A DNA stretch of 64,000 nucleotides. Source: Voacanga thouarsii. Lineage: Eukaryota > Streptophyta > Magnoliopsida > Gentianales > Apocynaceae. The stretch spans positions 3,162,001 through 3,226,000 of the forward strand of contig JANUWF010002061.1 in NCBI GenBank assembly GCA_026120185.1. Direction: 5' to 3'. Both the position numbers and the translations under genes were made by a program. Shown here in pieces: positions 38,701-49,512 of the stretch (position 1 is its first letter; the number at the start of each line of letters is the position of its first letter). A model generated the notes under the pieces. The model made no database searches. It worked only from the letters and a program-made list of their open reading frames with translations, and was not told where the DNA came from.

Positions 38701-41700
38701 ACTCAAAAACAATTTCTTACACTATTGTCAAACGATTTGAAAATGTTATTACAAAAAATCACGTTTTGCAATCAAATTAATTAAAGACTTTTGAAAAATG
38801 GAAAATGATTCTGTCCCTAACCGGGGAGCGTTGAGTACTCAGCGAAGGTAGGCTAGTAGTACTAGTTTCGAAGAGTAAGAGTGAGTCTTCTGACAGGTGG
38901 CCACCTCCAGAAGATAAACTCAACTTGGAGAGATGACAGTACCACTTAGTCAGGCCGTCCGCCCTAGCATATTGGTCCATGTGGACATTGTTGATCCGGA
39001 TTGGACAACCGGAATTTTAGGTGTAGAGATAGAGGAGTATCTCACCTAGTGGGTAAATCCCCCACTGCCCATTGTTGAAAGAATACATTGGGAAGCTATC
39101 TTGGTGGTAACCATGATATGGATTATGATACTGTTGTTTAGATCATTTGCTAATCTCTGCTTAATGAATTATGAATGTGATGAAACGGTGGTTTATTGTG
39201 AATTGTTTGGGATTTATTGAGCAAGACTCCTTTGTATGACTGTTATTGATAAGATTGACTTGCAAACACGATTTTTTGATTTTGATAAACCTGCATACAA
39301 GAAATGGTTATAATTAACACTTGCATCCATGGGACTTACTGAGATATCAATCTCACACCTTTTATATCATGATTTCAGGGGATTGCTTATTTTGAGCAGG
39401 GTGAAGCATTAGGAGATGAACTCCAGCTTATCTATTTATTTGTGTTTTGAATTTATTTCAAGAGACGTTTGTTAGTTTGATTTTCCAGACTTGTATAAGT
39501 TTTGCTTACGGATGTAATGAAATTATTCCTTTAATTTTATTTAGCAGTTTTTTTTTTTTTTATTTTGTACCTCTTAATAAAGACCCCTGGTCCTTTGGGA
39601 TGGGGAGACATCCTGCCCTATCTAGGTACCTAGGGTATGGGGTGTTACATGGAGAATATCTATTCACCAGCTTGAGGGGAAGTGTAGGAAAATATGGCTA
39701 AATGGTGTATTTTAGGAAAATAATGTTATAAATATTGTAACACTAGAATTAGGGTAGCTTAACCCTTAAATTAGGGGATTTTGTGGGTGGTAATTAGGGG
39801 ATTGTTTAGGAGATTTTGTGAATCAATTTGTGAGGGTAGTTGCCATATTTGTGCCTTAGGTAACTTGTATATAATCAGCTCATTGTAATCTTTAAAATAT
39901 TATAAAAAGATATTATTCTCTCCCAATTTCTGACATGTAGAATTCATAAGCAAATCAAGATGGTAGTTGTTTACACTAAGATGATGAATAACTATAGAAT
40001 ATTCATTTAGTCCACTTCTTTTTCCCCCTTTTCCATGTAAGATTGCTTGCAATTTTTAGCAAACCAAATTTGTGCTTGCAGACAATGTTGTTTGCAGTAT
40101 ATTCTCCCTTTATAAAAGTGGCACAAGAAATGAACCACAAATTGTCCTTGCTGATAGGGGTTTACTCACCTGTCAAGTATTCTAATTTGCCTGCCCATTT
40201 GTCTTGGCACTTAGATGACTGTCTTCTAGTTCACTATCTATTATAATTTCTTCAGAAAAGTCTTCAAGTGTAAGGGGTCCAAATAGGATAATAGGGAAGT
40301 GCAAAGGGAGAGTTGGAGTCTCAATATAAAGGTGGTAATGCATGGTTGACTTTAAATGGTTGGTTTCCTAGATTTTTTAGTCTTTTAAGTGATAATTCAT
40401 TATTTTTACTTTTGGTACCTGAATTGAATGATGCTGATGGTCCTTTTTTTATGAGAATATTATGCAAGAATGATCCCTTTTCGTGAAGGGTTTTACCCTT
40501 GTCTTTCTTTTAATTCTTTATTCAAACTGTCTTATGCCCCCGGATTAGTTTTGCACAAGCGGAACTTCACATTTTAAGTGTCCGTATTTTGAGTTGCAGC
40601 TTGTCTGGACCTTAATCCCCATTATCGGGAGTGTAGATCTGAAAAGGAACTAGTTATGGAGCAGATTGCTCGCAAGAGTGGTTCTGCAGCTGCTGCTATC
40701 TGCAGTATATTTCAATCAATGGGTAAAGAGGATGGTAATGACTTTGCAAATAACATTCTAGGTGTCGTTGCTTGTCTAGGAACAATTCAAACCACTGATC
40801 TTAGCTGGTATTTCCTCCAATTTTGTCTTTGTAAGCAGCTGTACAAATTCATTTGTGTACAAGAAGGAAAATAGAATGTGATTAATTAGGCCATGTCTTG
40901 ATGTAGGGTACTTGCAAAATATCTTGGTAAGGATCAATTGCTTGCCATTGTTTGCAAATCCTCTGCATATGCTTCCGATCTTGTTAAGTATGGACCTGAT
41001 GGACAAGTGAATACTGCTTATGGTCTCCATGCATTGGCAGCTAAACTTGGAATTCCTATATACAGACAATATCGTGTCATATGCCTTGAGAACATAAGGT
41101 ACTAGTAAGAGCTTTGAACTACAGTCTTTAGACATGAATCATACTTGGATATCAAATATGAAATATTGCTTCATGTGGATGATCTTTCAAATTTCAGCAG
41201 AAACTTCATAAGCCAACAACGGCAAAAATCTGCTTCAGTCAAATTGGCAGAAAAATTTATTGAGAAAATTTTGAAATCTATGTTTGCCAGGGCATATGCT
41301 GGGGAGATTTGCACTGGTTTCCAGAGGAAACTGGCTTTGCTAGATCCTACTTTATCGAACGGAAGGCCTCCGCCAGGTTATTTGGGTTATGCAGTTAATA
41401 TGATTGATCCAGATATTAGTCATTGGCATTGGAAGTCCCTGTCGGGTCATGGTCTTCGGGAGACATTATTTTATCACCTATTTTGTGAGCTTCAAGTCTA
41501 TGAGAATAGGGAATGCATGAATAAGGCTAGTAGTTGCATAACACAAGGAGCTGTATCCCTTGACGGAGGCATAATAAGGAGAAGTGGAGCTTCCAGCGTC
41601 AGATACTGGTAAGTCCACTGCAATGTGAAAGCAGTTCTCTACATGAGCGTGCATTCTAGCTAGTCTTATGTTAACAAAATTTGTCATATTAGATTCTGAA

Positions 41701-42050
41701 ATGAACTTCTACATGAATAATTGAGTGTCATCAAATGAACACCCCTGTATGCATGAATTCTTAGGCTGTGTTTCTTTCTTTTCAGGGAGCCAGATATCCA
41801 GTTTCCAGTATTTTGTTCGCCTAGCCCGATGCATTTCTCAGCAGACACTGTTGAAATTATGAAGCAGGTTCAAGAGAAGAAGCAAACACTCCAAGATATA
41901 ACTGATTGGCTGAACACACAGCGGGAAACACACACAGAGTTCGTGAATAAGTTCTGGAAAAGGCATGACAGGTACAAGAAGTTCTTGAATGAGAAGGCGC
42001 CAACACTGCTGAGTCAGTGTTTCAGGGACCTGGGCCTGACTCCTGACTAA
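23758..42050 (+). CDS. GMI1: GMI1-B 3' part: open coiled-coil, hinge and C-terminal exons split by a 15.6 kb insertion
   Basis: Five consecutive exons remain open: 23758-23872, 40600-40807, 40907-41098, 41291-41608 and 41786-42050 (stop TAA). Phases equal those of GMI1-A, and sizes match except for a 12 bp in-frame shortening of the second. They carry the hinge ([22 protein letters not shown]), the [13 protein letters not shown] and [10 protein letters not shown] blocks and a final charged coiled coil. The first intron holds copia C; without that insertion it would be about 1075 bp, close to the 932 bp in GMI1-A. With upstream exons dead, any product would be a hinge-only protein, similar in layout to DMS3. 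Whether it is transcribed is unknown; it could be a young pseudogene. Confidence 0.55.
24289..24564 (+). repeat. Copia C 5' LTR
   Basis: Begins TGTAGGAAAATATTGC and ends CAATTTCTTACA. Same family as 381-655 (reverse) and 39683-39935. Confidence 0.93.
24565..24576 (+). promoter_or_regulatory. Copia C primer binding site
   Basis: TGGTATTGAGTT directly follows the LTR, a mutated form of TGGTATCAGAGC, the initiator-methionine tRNA site that is intact in the left-edge copy (369-380). Confidence 0.75.
24584..25053. repeat. Large inverted repeat, about 212 bp arms and 46 bp spacer
   Basis: Left arm 24584-24795 begins TGTGTGGATTGCAGACATTG. The right arm (24842-25053) is its reverse complement with about a dozen mismatches by eye. 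The arms share blocks such as TCGAGCATTGTGGGTTGG and GATGCTTTCTTTATGTGCTG. A transcript across it would form a long hairpin. Confidence 0.9.
25072..26792 (-). repeat. Long copia-type LTR (1.7 kb)
   Basis: Terminal TG/CA and TGTTAGGG/CCCAACA ends, an adjoining primer-site-like sequence on the minus strand, and no coding capacity. No matching target duplication was found (GCCGC and GACTG flank it), as expected if the other end of the element is lost. Confidence 0.7.
26793..27952 (+). pseudogene. Copia C leader, gag end, protease and pre-integrase
   Basis: The leader with the GGCCTTAATTGCTGG motif is followed by a degenerate zinc knuckle at about 27078-27140 ([20 protein letters not shown]). 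Protease remnants follow ([12 protein letters not shown], with the catalytic serine position changed) and then the pre-integrase region (RRLGHSSF near 27800). Nearly all of capsid is absent. A solo LTR interrupts the sequence at 27953. Copia-type, non-functional. Confidence 0.8.
27953..30235 (+). mobile_element. Ty3/gypsy-type solo LTR, 2.3 kb, in copia C
   Basis: Starts AGTAATACCCCG (expected TGTAATACCCC, two changes) and ends GGGTGTTACA. Flanked by a perfect target duplication CCATT (27948-27952, 30236-30240). TGTAATACCCC...GGGTGTTACA ends are typical of large plant gypsy LTRs. No coding region. Integrase of copia C resumes directly after it. Related to 36220-39649. Confidence 0.85.
28340..28430 (+). 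repeat. Short tandem repeat in the solo LTR
   Basis: Three imperfect copies of a unit like GTTGTGGTTTAGTGGTTGAA(AC)AAGA. It precedes the degenerate counterpart of the tRNA-like stretch found at 36484-36550. Confidence 0.6.
30236..32209 (+). pseudogene. Copia C integrase and reverse transcriptase (first part)
   Basis: Integrase core ([39 protein letters not shown]) with stops at about 30490-30600. A Ser/Thr-rich linker follows (30981-31400), then RT from about 31530 ([28 protein letters not shown], catalytic [10 protein letters not shown] near 32040). Several in-frame stops. The LINE interrupts it at 32210. Confidence 0.85.
32306..33919 (-). pseudogene. LINE reverse transcriptase, long open segment (537 codons)
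   Basis: Non-LTR reverse transcriptase with motifs in order: [70 protein letters not shown] and catalytic [10 protein letters not shown], then a thumb and Cys-containing tail (WFGHVQRRP). It would copy the element RNA at a nicked target. This stretch is uninterrupted, but the upstream frame that should join it to the endonuclease is broken, so the whole protein is not intact. Confidence 0.85.
34021..35439 (-). pseudogene. LINE endonuclease and linker, frameshifted
   Basis: Minus-strand 35439-34738 encodes the start of an AP-like endonuclease ([36 protein letters not shown]). The rest, down to 34021, is in shifted frames ([16 protein letters not shown] near 34200). Similar plant proteins are often mislabelled craniofacial development protein 2; this is a retroelement endonuclease and not a host gene. 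Confidence 0.85.
35451..36219 (+). pseudogene. Copia C RT end and RNase H
   Basis: Continues RT after the LINE ([31 protein letters not shown]), then RNase H ([33 protein letters not shown]). A stop appears at about 36046 and the terminal ADVLTK block near 36150 is in decayed frame. The second solo LTR interrupts the 3' end at 36220. Confidence 0.85.
36220..39649 (+). mobile_element. Ty3/gypsy-type solo LTR, 3.4 kb, in copia C
   Basis: Starts TGTAATACCCCAT and ends GGGGTGTTACA. Flanked by a perfect target duplication TGGAG (36215-36219, 39650-39654). Same family as 27953-30235; both contain GGGGAGCGTTGAGTACTCAG and CCACTGCCCATTGTTGAAAG. No coding region found. A G/A-rich stretch and CT-rich stretches are typical of the LTR and not of genes. 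Confidence 0.87.
36484..36550 (+). other. tRNA-like A box and B box inside the gypsy-type LTR
   Basis: TGGTTTAGCGG (36485-36495) resembles an RNA polymerase III A box and GGTTCGAATCC (36529-36539) is an exact B box, about 35 bases later. A decayed version lies at about 28440-28495. It could be a tRNA-derived SINE head inside the LTR. A true tRNA is not claimed, since I did not obtain a cloverleaf. Confidence 0.5.
39671..39682 (+). promoter_or_regulatory. Copia C polypurine tract
   Basis: CTTGAGGGGAAG directly before the 3' LTR. Copia D has nearly the same tract. Confidence 0.7.
39683..39935 (+). repeat. Copia C 3' LTR
   Basis: 253 bp, begins TGTAGGAAAATATGGC and ends CAATTTCTGACA. About 23 bp shorter than the 5' LTR, including loss of one GTAATCAGTGATTAGGAG-like block. 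Confidence 0.92.
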
Positions 42051-42397
42051 CTCTGTACATCTTGGATGTGTAGTGTAAACAATCCTTTGATAGTGTTTTA
42101 TTGAATCTGCAACTGTAGTTACAATGCTGGCAATGCAGTCAATTAGCTAATCCAGTTGGGTATTTTATGACTTCTAAATTGTTTTTTTGAAACTCAATTG
42201 AATTCTGGTTATTGCATTTTCCCTTCATTTCTCATCGTTTGAGAACAGAAATCAGCTTTCCAATTCTCCCATGAAAATGGTAAAAATAAGAGAGGTAATA
42301 ACAATTCATTTTTGTTCTATTTTAGATTTTTTTTTTTTTTTTTGGTTCTATTATGGAAAAAGTTAGTTGTATATTGCTTTATTTTTGTTCGAAAAGA

Positions 42398-42429
<32 letters not shown>

Positions 42430-42640
42430 TGAATAACATTGTATAGCATTATTTTTTTACTTTATTTTCGAGGGGAAATTTTGAAAAAAGGCCTAGTGTG
42501 AGCTTCTTTCTTGGGAAATAAAGGGGAATTTGAAAAAAATTTCAATATAAGAATCAATAAATTATAAACAAAACTGAATATAAGAAAGTGTTGAAATTGC
42601 TTCCTACTAATTTAATTAGAAAATCTTTTAGTTGACAAGA
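42051..42640 (+). other. 3' flank of GMI1-B with (TA)n microsatellite
   Basis: Spacer of unit B. Includes a (TA) run at about 42401-42424 and T-rich tracts. No gene seen. Confidence 0.5.
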
Positions 42641-44340
42641 TGGAACGTCCATTCCGGGGAGGTGCTGGGGTGTGGCCGGCCGGCCGGAGCGGTGGCTTTT
42701 CGAACTCTTGTCGTCAACGAGCATTTTTCTTTTCCCTTCTGATAGCTCTCTCTGTTTTATCCCACTTTGTCAAAAGAGAACGAAAAGATTTTTTTTTTAT
42801 TTTTTATTTTGGTTGGGGAAGCAAACTACTAAATTTTCTCTTATGCTGCAAATACACAACCAACGGAAAAGTATGGCGGAACTTGATGTTTCGTCATGCT
42901 TGTCCATCTTCGTCGGAGTGAGCAGGAAGCTTGATGGTTTACGGAGGTTATGCAATGAGGTTAGAAGGGACTTCTAAATTGATATTGTTTTGCTGAGATC
43001 GTTCAAAGATACTGAAAGGAGCCATTTCCCCCTTAGTTCTGCACTATCTATTGTGTGCTTCTGATATTACGTGCATATGCACACGCATATCTCAAATGTG
43101 TTGCATTTCCTGAAGTTTTGCAGAGAAAACACTGGTTTTCTTAAGAGAATCACTGCAAACTTCGAATTTCTTTAGCAGGTTCCCCTTTTCCTGCCTAACT
43201 TCATCTAGTTAGGGGTGGAAATGTCTCCTTCAAGGTTGAAAGTTAAAGTTGGCGTAATTTTCTTTTACTGATCAGAAAACGATGGAAAGATGGAATTTTT
43301 ATAAGGAAAAAGTTCAAAAATTCTACCAGGTAGACAGGGATTCAATTATCTTGGTGTGCTACAGTAATTTTGAAAGCTTTAGTTGACTAGTGTCTACTGT
43401 GCTTTTCTGCTGTTGTTTGTTAAGGTTTGTTATAGATGCCTCTGTAACAACTTTCATGTCAAAAGGAGAGAGGGAAAAAAGAATGGTGGTTGGTTTTAAA
43501 CTAAGAGATTTTCTGGCTTTTTTTTTTTTCCGTAAATAATATAATAATATTTATAGATTTGGAATATGATTACAACATAAGCAAAGAATGTTTGCCAGAG
43601 AATATTTCTAAAATTTTGTACTTTTTTCTCTTTACAAAAGTAACATTTATTATATGCTGTATTTTGTTTTATTATTGTAGAGAATTCTTATTTAACTAGA
43701 TAGATGATTCTAAGGTCACAATTGATGATACCTTAAACTGCAATTTGGCAAGAAAAAATATTTATACTTGTAGTATCTGTTTGTGAGGAACCCTTGCTGA
43801 CACCTATATCCTTCATTTTTTATGCTCTGTTGCCACTCGCTTTATATATATCGAAGAAAGGGGTGCCCAAGAAACACGTTATACAATAAAGATTTGCGAT
43901 TTTGAGTCATGACTTTCCATCACGGCATATCCTCATTTAATCTTGCTTCATACTGAGATTGCCAACAAGTTGTTTCTTATATATCAATATGCATCCTTTG
44001 ACATAAGATATTGATTATTTGCAGTGACCTTCCAAATTAATATTATGTCCAGATGCTTAAAGTGATAAATTTATTTTATTTCAAACTTAAAGTTGGCAAG
44101 AGATGCACTACATTCAGAAGGAATTGAAGTAATAGGAATTTACATGCCACCTGTAAATGACACACAAGAAAAGGTAGGCACCAGGATTAAACTGATTGGG
44201 TATGTCTGACTCAGGATAGTCGTCCACAGTGATTTAGTTCTTCTGAAGAATCAAGAGCTGCATTTTAAAAACCTGGATTGAGAGATTATCACTAGGCACT
44301 ATGAGGAATGAGAGCACAAAATAGCTCTCATTTTAGGAAA
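42640..44340 (+). pseudogene. NMNAT: NMNAT-B fragment
   Basis: The 5' non-coding block (42660-42990) matches NMNAT-A and NMNAT-C. One exon, about 44091-44176, matches 62785-62870 in frame (ARDALHSEG, then a diverged IGIYMPPVND) and keeps a GT donor. Intron sequence after it (to about 44340) resembles 15800-15960 and 62880-63010. The copy then ends abruptly at the junction with unit C. The catalytic nucleotidyltransferase exon and all downstream exons are missing, so it is a dead fragment. Confidence 0.75.
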
Positions 44341-44359
44341 TTCATATGTTGCTGGTTAT

Positions 44360-44664
44360 TACTATTCCCTCTACTTCATTATATGTGTTGTTTAAGGTTT
44401 CGGCACATGGATCAAGGAGGCTATTAAATAGCCTCAATTGTAAGGGAAAAAGACTAAGAGTTGCCCTTTTCGACTCCTCAAAATTATTTTTTTCTTCTCA
44501 CGTACTACTTCATTTAGATTCATTTATTGCTGTCATTAATAGGTATTTGGAAAAATGTTAAAGGCTACTTTGAACTTGTTGAAACAACTTGAAAAAGATT
44601 GCACCATGGATACTAGTAGCTTGAAAGATTGAAAAACTATTTTTTATGGTGGCATAGAGGAGTA
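44360..44664. mobile_element. Possible Stowaway-like MITE at the B/C unit junction
   Basis: About 305 bp with roughly inverted ends: TACTATTCCCTCTACTTCAT on the left and, reversed, TTACTCCTCTATGCCACCAT on the right, similar to the CTCCCTC... ends of Stowaway elements, with TA on both sides. No coding capacity. Ends are imperfect, so the call is tentative. Confidence 0.45.
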
Positions 44665-44699
44665 ATAAAGGATAAGAGTAAAATTAAAAAAATAATAAT

Positions 44700-46692
44700 A
44701 AATAAATCGCTCATTTGCATATTTTTGGCATTTCCTGTGTTGGAAAGCCCCTCTCTTCTAGTCCCTGTGGGCTAGTGAAATCGTACTTCTGCTCTTTGGG
44801 GTTTTAGTTCCTGGTGGATCAGATTGGTGCCTTGATTTTAGCGGCATTCTAAAAGTTGAGGAATACAGTAACGGAGGTATGCTTCATCATTTTCAGTGGA
44901 AGGGAAAATACCCAAATTGTTTTTAGTTCTATTTAGAAATGAGGAAAGGAGTTCAAGTGATAGACTAGAGAAGCTTGATGAGATGTTATGTGAGGAGGAG
45001 GGTGAGAGAGCTCTGGAAATGGGAGACAGGGATAGATGGGGGAGAAACTGTAGGGTTCTTTTCTTTTGTATCTGTTTTTTTTTTTTTTTTTCTTAGAGAA
45101 TGGTCCTCTGATAGGATAGTGGGGAATCAATTTTGGAATCCCTCAATCCAATTTTGAATTGCTGTTTTCAAACTCATGGTTTTGGAAATCTTTAGCCTAA
45201 GTCTAATAGAGGCATGCAAAAACATAATCAATGGAAATCATAACTAGTGATTCCCATTCCTTACTCCTAAAACACACATCAAACATCTGCTCAATTTGGA
45301 ACAGGATCAAGATTATCTTATATTGTAATAAATAATGTCTTGTCATTACTGTTTCCCTTCATCATCCAAAATCTAAAATTTTTAAATCTTGGACTGTTTC
45401 AATTATGCATCATCACATTTCATGTTGATATGTTTTGTTATCCAAGTCTTGGAATAGAAATAGTTACTGATGCTTGTGGTACTTGGGGCCGACTTTGGTT
45501 TGTTTTTCTCTTTCTGTCATCATAAGTTCTCATTGCTGTTTCCTGGATTAGCCTCTTTTCTGAAATTTCTTCTGAAAATCCTTCATTGTTCCATACAGCC
45601 GCTAAAGCTTTGTGCCAGAAGTACTTGAGGGCATTGAAATAAGAAAGCCACTTAATACCTTTAAAAGTCTTAAACAACAACCTGAATTATTCCATGATTT
45701 TATTAGTGTTTCTACACGTTGTTCTGTACTGAGTATTGGATGTATAGCATGTGCTACTCTTATATGCCCTTTAATTCTACAAGGATTTAGTTTTTCTTTT
45801 GTGTTTTTCCTACAAGTAAGAAGTTTGTAGTTTTGAAAATTCTGTCTTTCCTTCAAGGAATATTTTTTCAACGTTTGGAAATGAATACCAATACAATCAG
45901 AACAGAGCCTCCTTTTTTAGGATATAGACAGTATTGCCAATTTATGCTACGCCTTAACCTAGTAGCTATTCTTGGTTCAGAAGACCAATTATGCAGCAGA
46001 ACAAGAAATGAAGATTCAGAGGTATGGTCATTTATCTCACTTTTGAGAGTGAACAAGACCTCTAAAGATAAAAGCATGAATAGAGGAGAAATGATCAATT
46101 GAATTTTCTTATTCTTCTGCTCACATTTGCAGCACCAATCACTCTCACCCAAGTAATACTAGAAAGCAATTTAAATTTGAGCTTTTCGATTTTGGGTCCA
46201 TTTGTGCATTTCCTTGCTGTCACAGTCAAAAGTAAACAAATGTTATTTGTTTTTTTTTTTTTTTTTGGTTGGTACATGATAGAGTGCATTGCTCACGCAA
46301 GTTACTTCCAACAATATTTTGTTTCTATAGTTTAATTTTCTCTGCTTTCTAATGATCTTGTGATTTTCAAGTTGGAGTTTCAGATAGAAAGAAGGGAGCT
46401 GCACGCTGCATTTGAAGCATAGTACTTGTCTTTTAGTTTACTTTTTAATGTACTTCAATATCTGAGTTGACACAGATCCATGTTGAGCATGCATTAAGAC
46501 AGTAGTGCGAAAAAATATTCTAACTCAAAGTTCAGAAAGAGAGGTTTTTCCTTTCCATGTACCTCTGGTTTAGAGTCTCCAAAACTGGAGCACATTGATA
46601 TGCATCACTCAGATACGAGGTTGCCGCTTCCAGACACATCTGTACCTTCATATGTTAGAGGCATAGTCGAATCCATTGAAAATGATCAAAAG
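44700..46692 (+). pseudogene. GMI1: GMI1-C 5' part, decayed exons
   Basis: Counterpart of GMI1-A exon 5 at 44815-44876 has lost its AG acceptor and one base. Exon 6 counterpart near 46365-46425 has GC in place of the GT donor. The large exon 7 (282 bp in copy A) is absent. Exon 8 (46476-46692) has an in-frame TAG ten codons in. The shared B/C insert lies at about 44900-46340. Homology begins only at about exon 5, so this unit starts later in the gene than unit B. Confidence 0.8.
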
Positions 46693-46834
46693 GTATTGTG
46701 ATAAAGTCCTCCAGCTTTTATGAAACAGGAACATTCTTGAGAAATGATAGGCTTGCTGAGACTTTGGATTATGCATTTTTCTAACTTTCAATATCAGCCT
46801 TGGATTCTGAAATGATATGCCTGTGAGCATGCAG

Positions 46835-47909
46835 GTTCTTGAGGAAGATCTTAGGCAGTGTAGTTTGGGCATGAAAGTGCTTGAAGGAAATGTGAATTTG
46901 CTTAATTTTCAAAAGGTTATGACTGAGGAAGACATTTGCAAATTGCAAGGTTTGTAACTACACCTTCTTTACTCTTGACTTTGTTTACTTATTTGTAACT
47001 TACATTATAAATCGAGTCATCCTTTTTGCATCTGAAAGTATTGTTAGTAAATTTTCTTTCTGGTAGTGCTTTTGTAATAATATACTGTCATCAACTGATC
47101 TTTCCTTGCATTAAATTTTCAAAAGTTACAATTCTCTGATGCAGATATTTGTGCTGTTAAAATATCCAAATATTTCTCCTATGAAGTATTGGCTTTCCCC
47201 ATCTTACATGCTTACTTTCATATTTTTTATCATGTTTCTACTTATAGCTATCTTTATCTATGTTGTTTCTTCTTTTCCATAAAATCTCTGCTACTATTTA
47301 CAATGCGAGCAACTGTGTTTGTTCTGACTTCATTCATATTTTGTTTTAACATATAGAATTCACAAGCAAATCAAAATGGTGGTTGTTTACATTAAGATGA
47401 TGAATGCTTATGCAGTATTGTTTAGTGCAGTACTTTTTCCCCCATTCCCATTTTAGATTGCTTGTAATCTTTAGCAAACAAGATTTGCGCATCTAGACAG
47501 AGTTCGTTTGAAGTTTATTCCCAACTGATAAAAGCAGGGAAGAAAAAGTTGAAGCTTAACCATATCATGCCTGGAAGTGGTTCACTGATCTGTCAAAGTA
47601 TTCTAATTAACTGTTCCTATCCATTTCGGCGCTTTGAAAAGGCCTTCAAGTTCACTATCTTTTTCTGCACAAGTTGAAAATAGAAAGGGGATGATAGGGA
47701 GGCAGTAAGGAAAATTTTGAGTCTTCATATAAATGTGGTAAAGCATAGTTGATTGTGTAGGGTATGTTTCCTGGATTTTAACTGAAGTGACAATTCATTC
47801 TCTTCCCTTGTGGTTTGTGAACTGAATGATGTTAATAATCTGTTGTTATACACACGTGTGCATGCGTGACTATCATGCAAGAATTGTCCTTCATAATGGA
47901 AGGTTTTAC

Positions 47910-47940
<31 letters not shown>

Positions 47941-49512
47941 TTATTATTATTTTTTTTTTTTGGCCCCTTTAAAGTTCTTTATTCAAAATGTCTTGTGCTC
48001 TTGTAGTACTTCTTGCACAGGAGGATTTTCATATTGAAGATTTGTCTTTGGTGTTCAGCTTGCCTGGGTTATGATTATTCCCATGATCAGAAATGTTTAT
48101 ATGAAAAGGAAGTAGTTATGGAACAGATTGCTCACAAGAGGGGTTCTGCAGCTGCTGCTCTCTGTACAATATTTCAATCAATGTGTAAAGGGCACCTGGA
48201 GCAGGGTAGGGATTTTGCAAATAACATGCTAGGAGTGGTTGCATGTCTAGGAATAGTTCAAACCAATGATCTTAGCAGGTATGCACTTCAGTGTTGCCTT
48301 TGTAATCTGCAGTACAATTCACTTGTGAACTGGCAGGTACTTTATTATCAATTACAAGAAGGAAAACAGGATACGATTGATTGTTTGTGCCTTGATGAAG
48401 GATACTTGCAAATTATCTTGGTGAGGATGCAATGCTTGCCATCGTTTGCAAATCCCATGCATATGCTTCCGATCTTGTTAAGTATGAACATGATGGACGA
48501 GTAAATAGTGCTTGTGGTCTTCATGCGCTGGCAGCTGAACTTGGAATTCCCATAAATAGAGATTTTGAGCTCATATGCCTTGACAATCTAAGGTACTGGT
48601 GAGAGCTTCCAACTTCAGATCTTAGACATGAATCACAGTTGCATACCTAATATGATAATTTTACTTGATGTTAATTATCTTTCTATGTTCAGCAGAAACT
48701 TTATAAGCCAATTATGGTGAGAACATGTTTTGTCAAAAGTGACCTAGAATTTATTATTTCATATTCTATGTCTGTCAGAGTATATGCGGGGGAGTTTTAC
48801 AGCGGTACCCAGCGGAAACTTGCATTGCCGGATCCTACCTTATCAAACGGAAAGCCACCTCCTGGTTATTTGGGTTTTGCAGTTAATATGATAGACCCAG
48901 GTGTTGGTTGCTGGCATTGGAAGACTAGTTCTGGTCATGGTCTTCGGGAGACATTATTTTATTGCCTATTTGGTGAGCTTCAAGTCTACGAGACTAGGGA
49001 AGACATGGATAAGGCGAGTTCTTGCATAACAGAAGGTGCAGTATCACTAGATGGAGGCATAACAATAAAGGAAGCTTTCACTGTTGGATGCTGGTAAGTC
49101 CACAGCAGTGTGAAAGAAGTTTGTTACTCTGCATTTTACACAATCCTTGTAGCAAGTCATAAGGGTAATTTAAACATTGTCAAATGAACACCACTGTGTT
49201 TCATGAACTCTTAGGCTGTGTTTCATTTTCTGCAGCGATCCAGATATTAAGTTTCCAGTAATTTGTTCGGAGACACGGAGGCATTTCTCAGCACGTAGTA
49301 TTCAAATCATGAAGCAAGTTGATGAGAAGAGACAACAGATTCGAGATCTGGTTGCGCGGTTAAAAAAGGAGGAGGAAAAGCTCGCAAAGGTGACAAAGAA
49401 GTTTAACAAATTGAAGGACAAGCATACAAAGTTTCTCCAGGAGAAGGGACCCTTACTGGAAGATTATTACAGTAAGAATCCAACATCAAGGGCAGCTAGT
49501 AACTTTCATTAG
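46835..49512 (+). CDS. GMI1: GMI1-C 3' part: open coiled-coil, hinge and C-terminal exons
   Basis: Exons 46835-46949, 48059-48278, 48401-48592, 48779-49093 and 49236-49512 (stop TAG) join in one frame with the same phases as GMI1-A. Content: coiled coil, hinge ([21 protein letters not shown]), [23 protein letters not shown], and a Lys/Glu-rich final coiled coil. One exon is 3 bp shorter, in frame. The acceptor before 48401 keeps AG but lacks a pyrimidine tract. Any product would be a hinge-only, DMS3-like protein of roughly 370 residues; a start codon and promoter are not evident. A young pseudogene remains possible. Confidence 0.55.
47911..47939. repeat. (CTT)n microsatellite in GMI1-C intron
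   Basis: About nine CTT units followed by ATT units and a poly(T) run. Confidence 0.9.

Larger units (their letters stand above)
24289..39935 (+). mobile_element. Copia C complex: Ty1/copia element with four nested insertions
   Basis: LTRs at 24289-24564 and 39683-39935 flank 15.6 kb. The target duplication is TATAG (24284-24288) and TGTAG (39936-39940). GMI1-C reads CATATAGAATTCACAAGC at the matching intron position (about 47350), which shows the empty site. Subtracting the nested pieces leaves a copia element of about 4.5 kb. Domain order is gag zinc knuckle, protease, integrase, RT, RNase H. All coding parts are broken. The LTRs differ in length (276 and 253 bp), so this is an older insertion than copia A or B. 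Confidence 0.93.

Noticed and set aside
44896..45157. Short open frames (MLCEEEGERALEMGDRD-like) in the shared B/C insert
   Set aside because: Related frames in B (near 21690) are short and differ in frame and stops; no family recognised.
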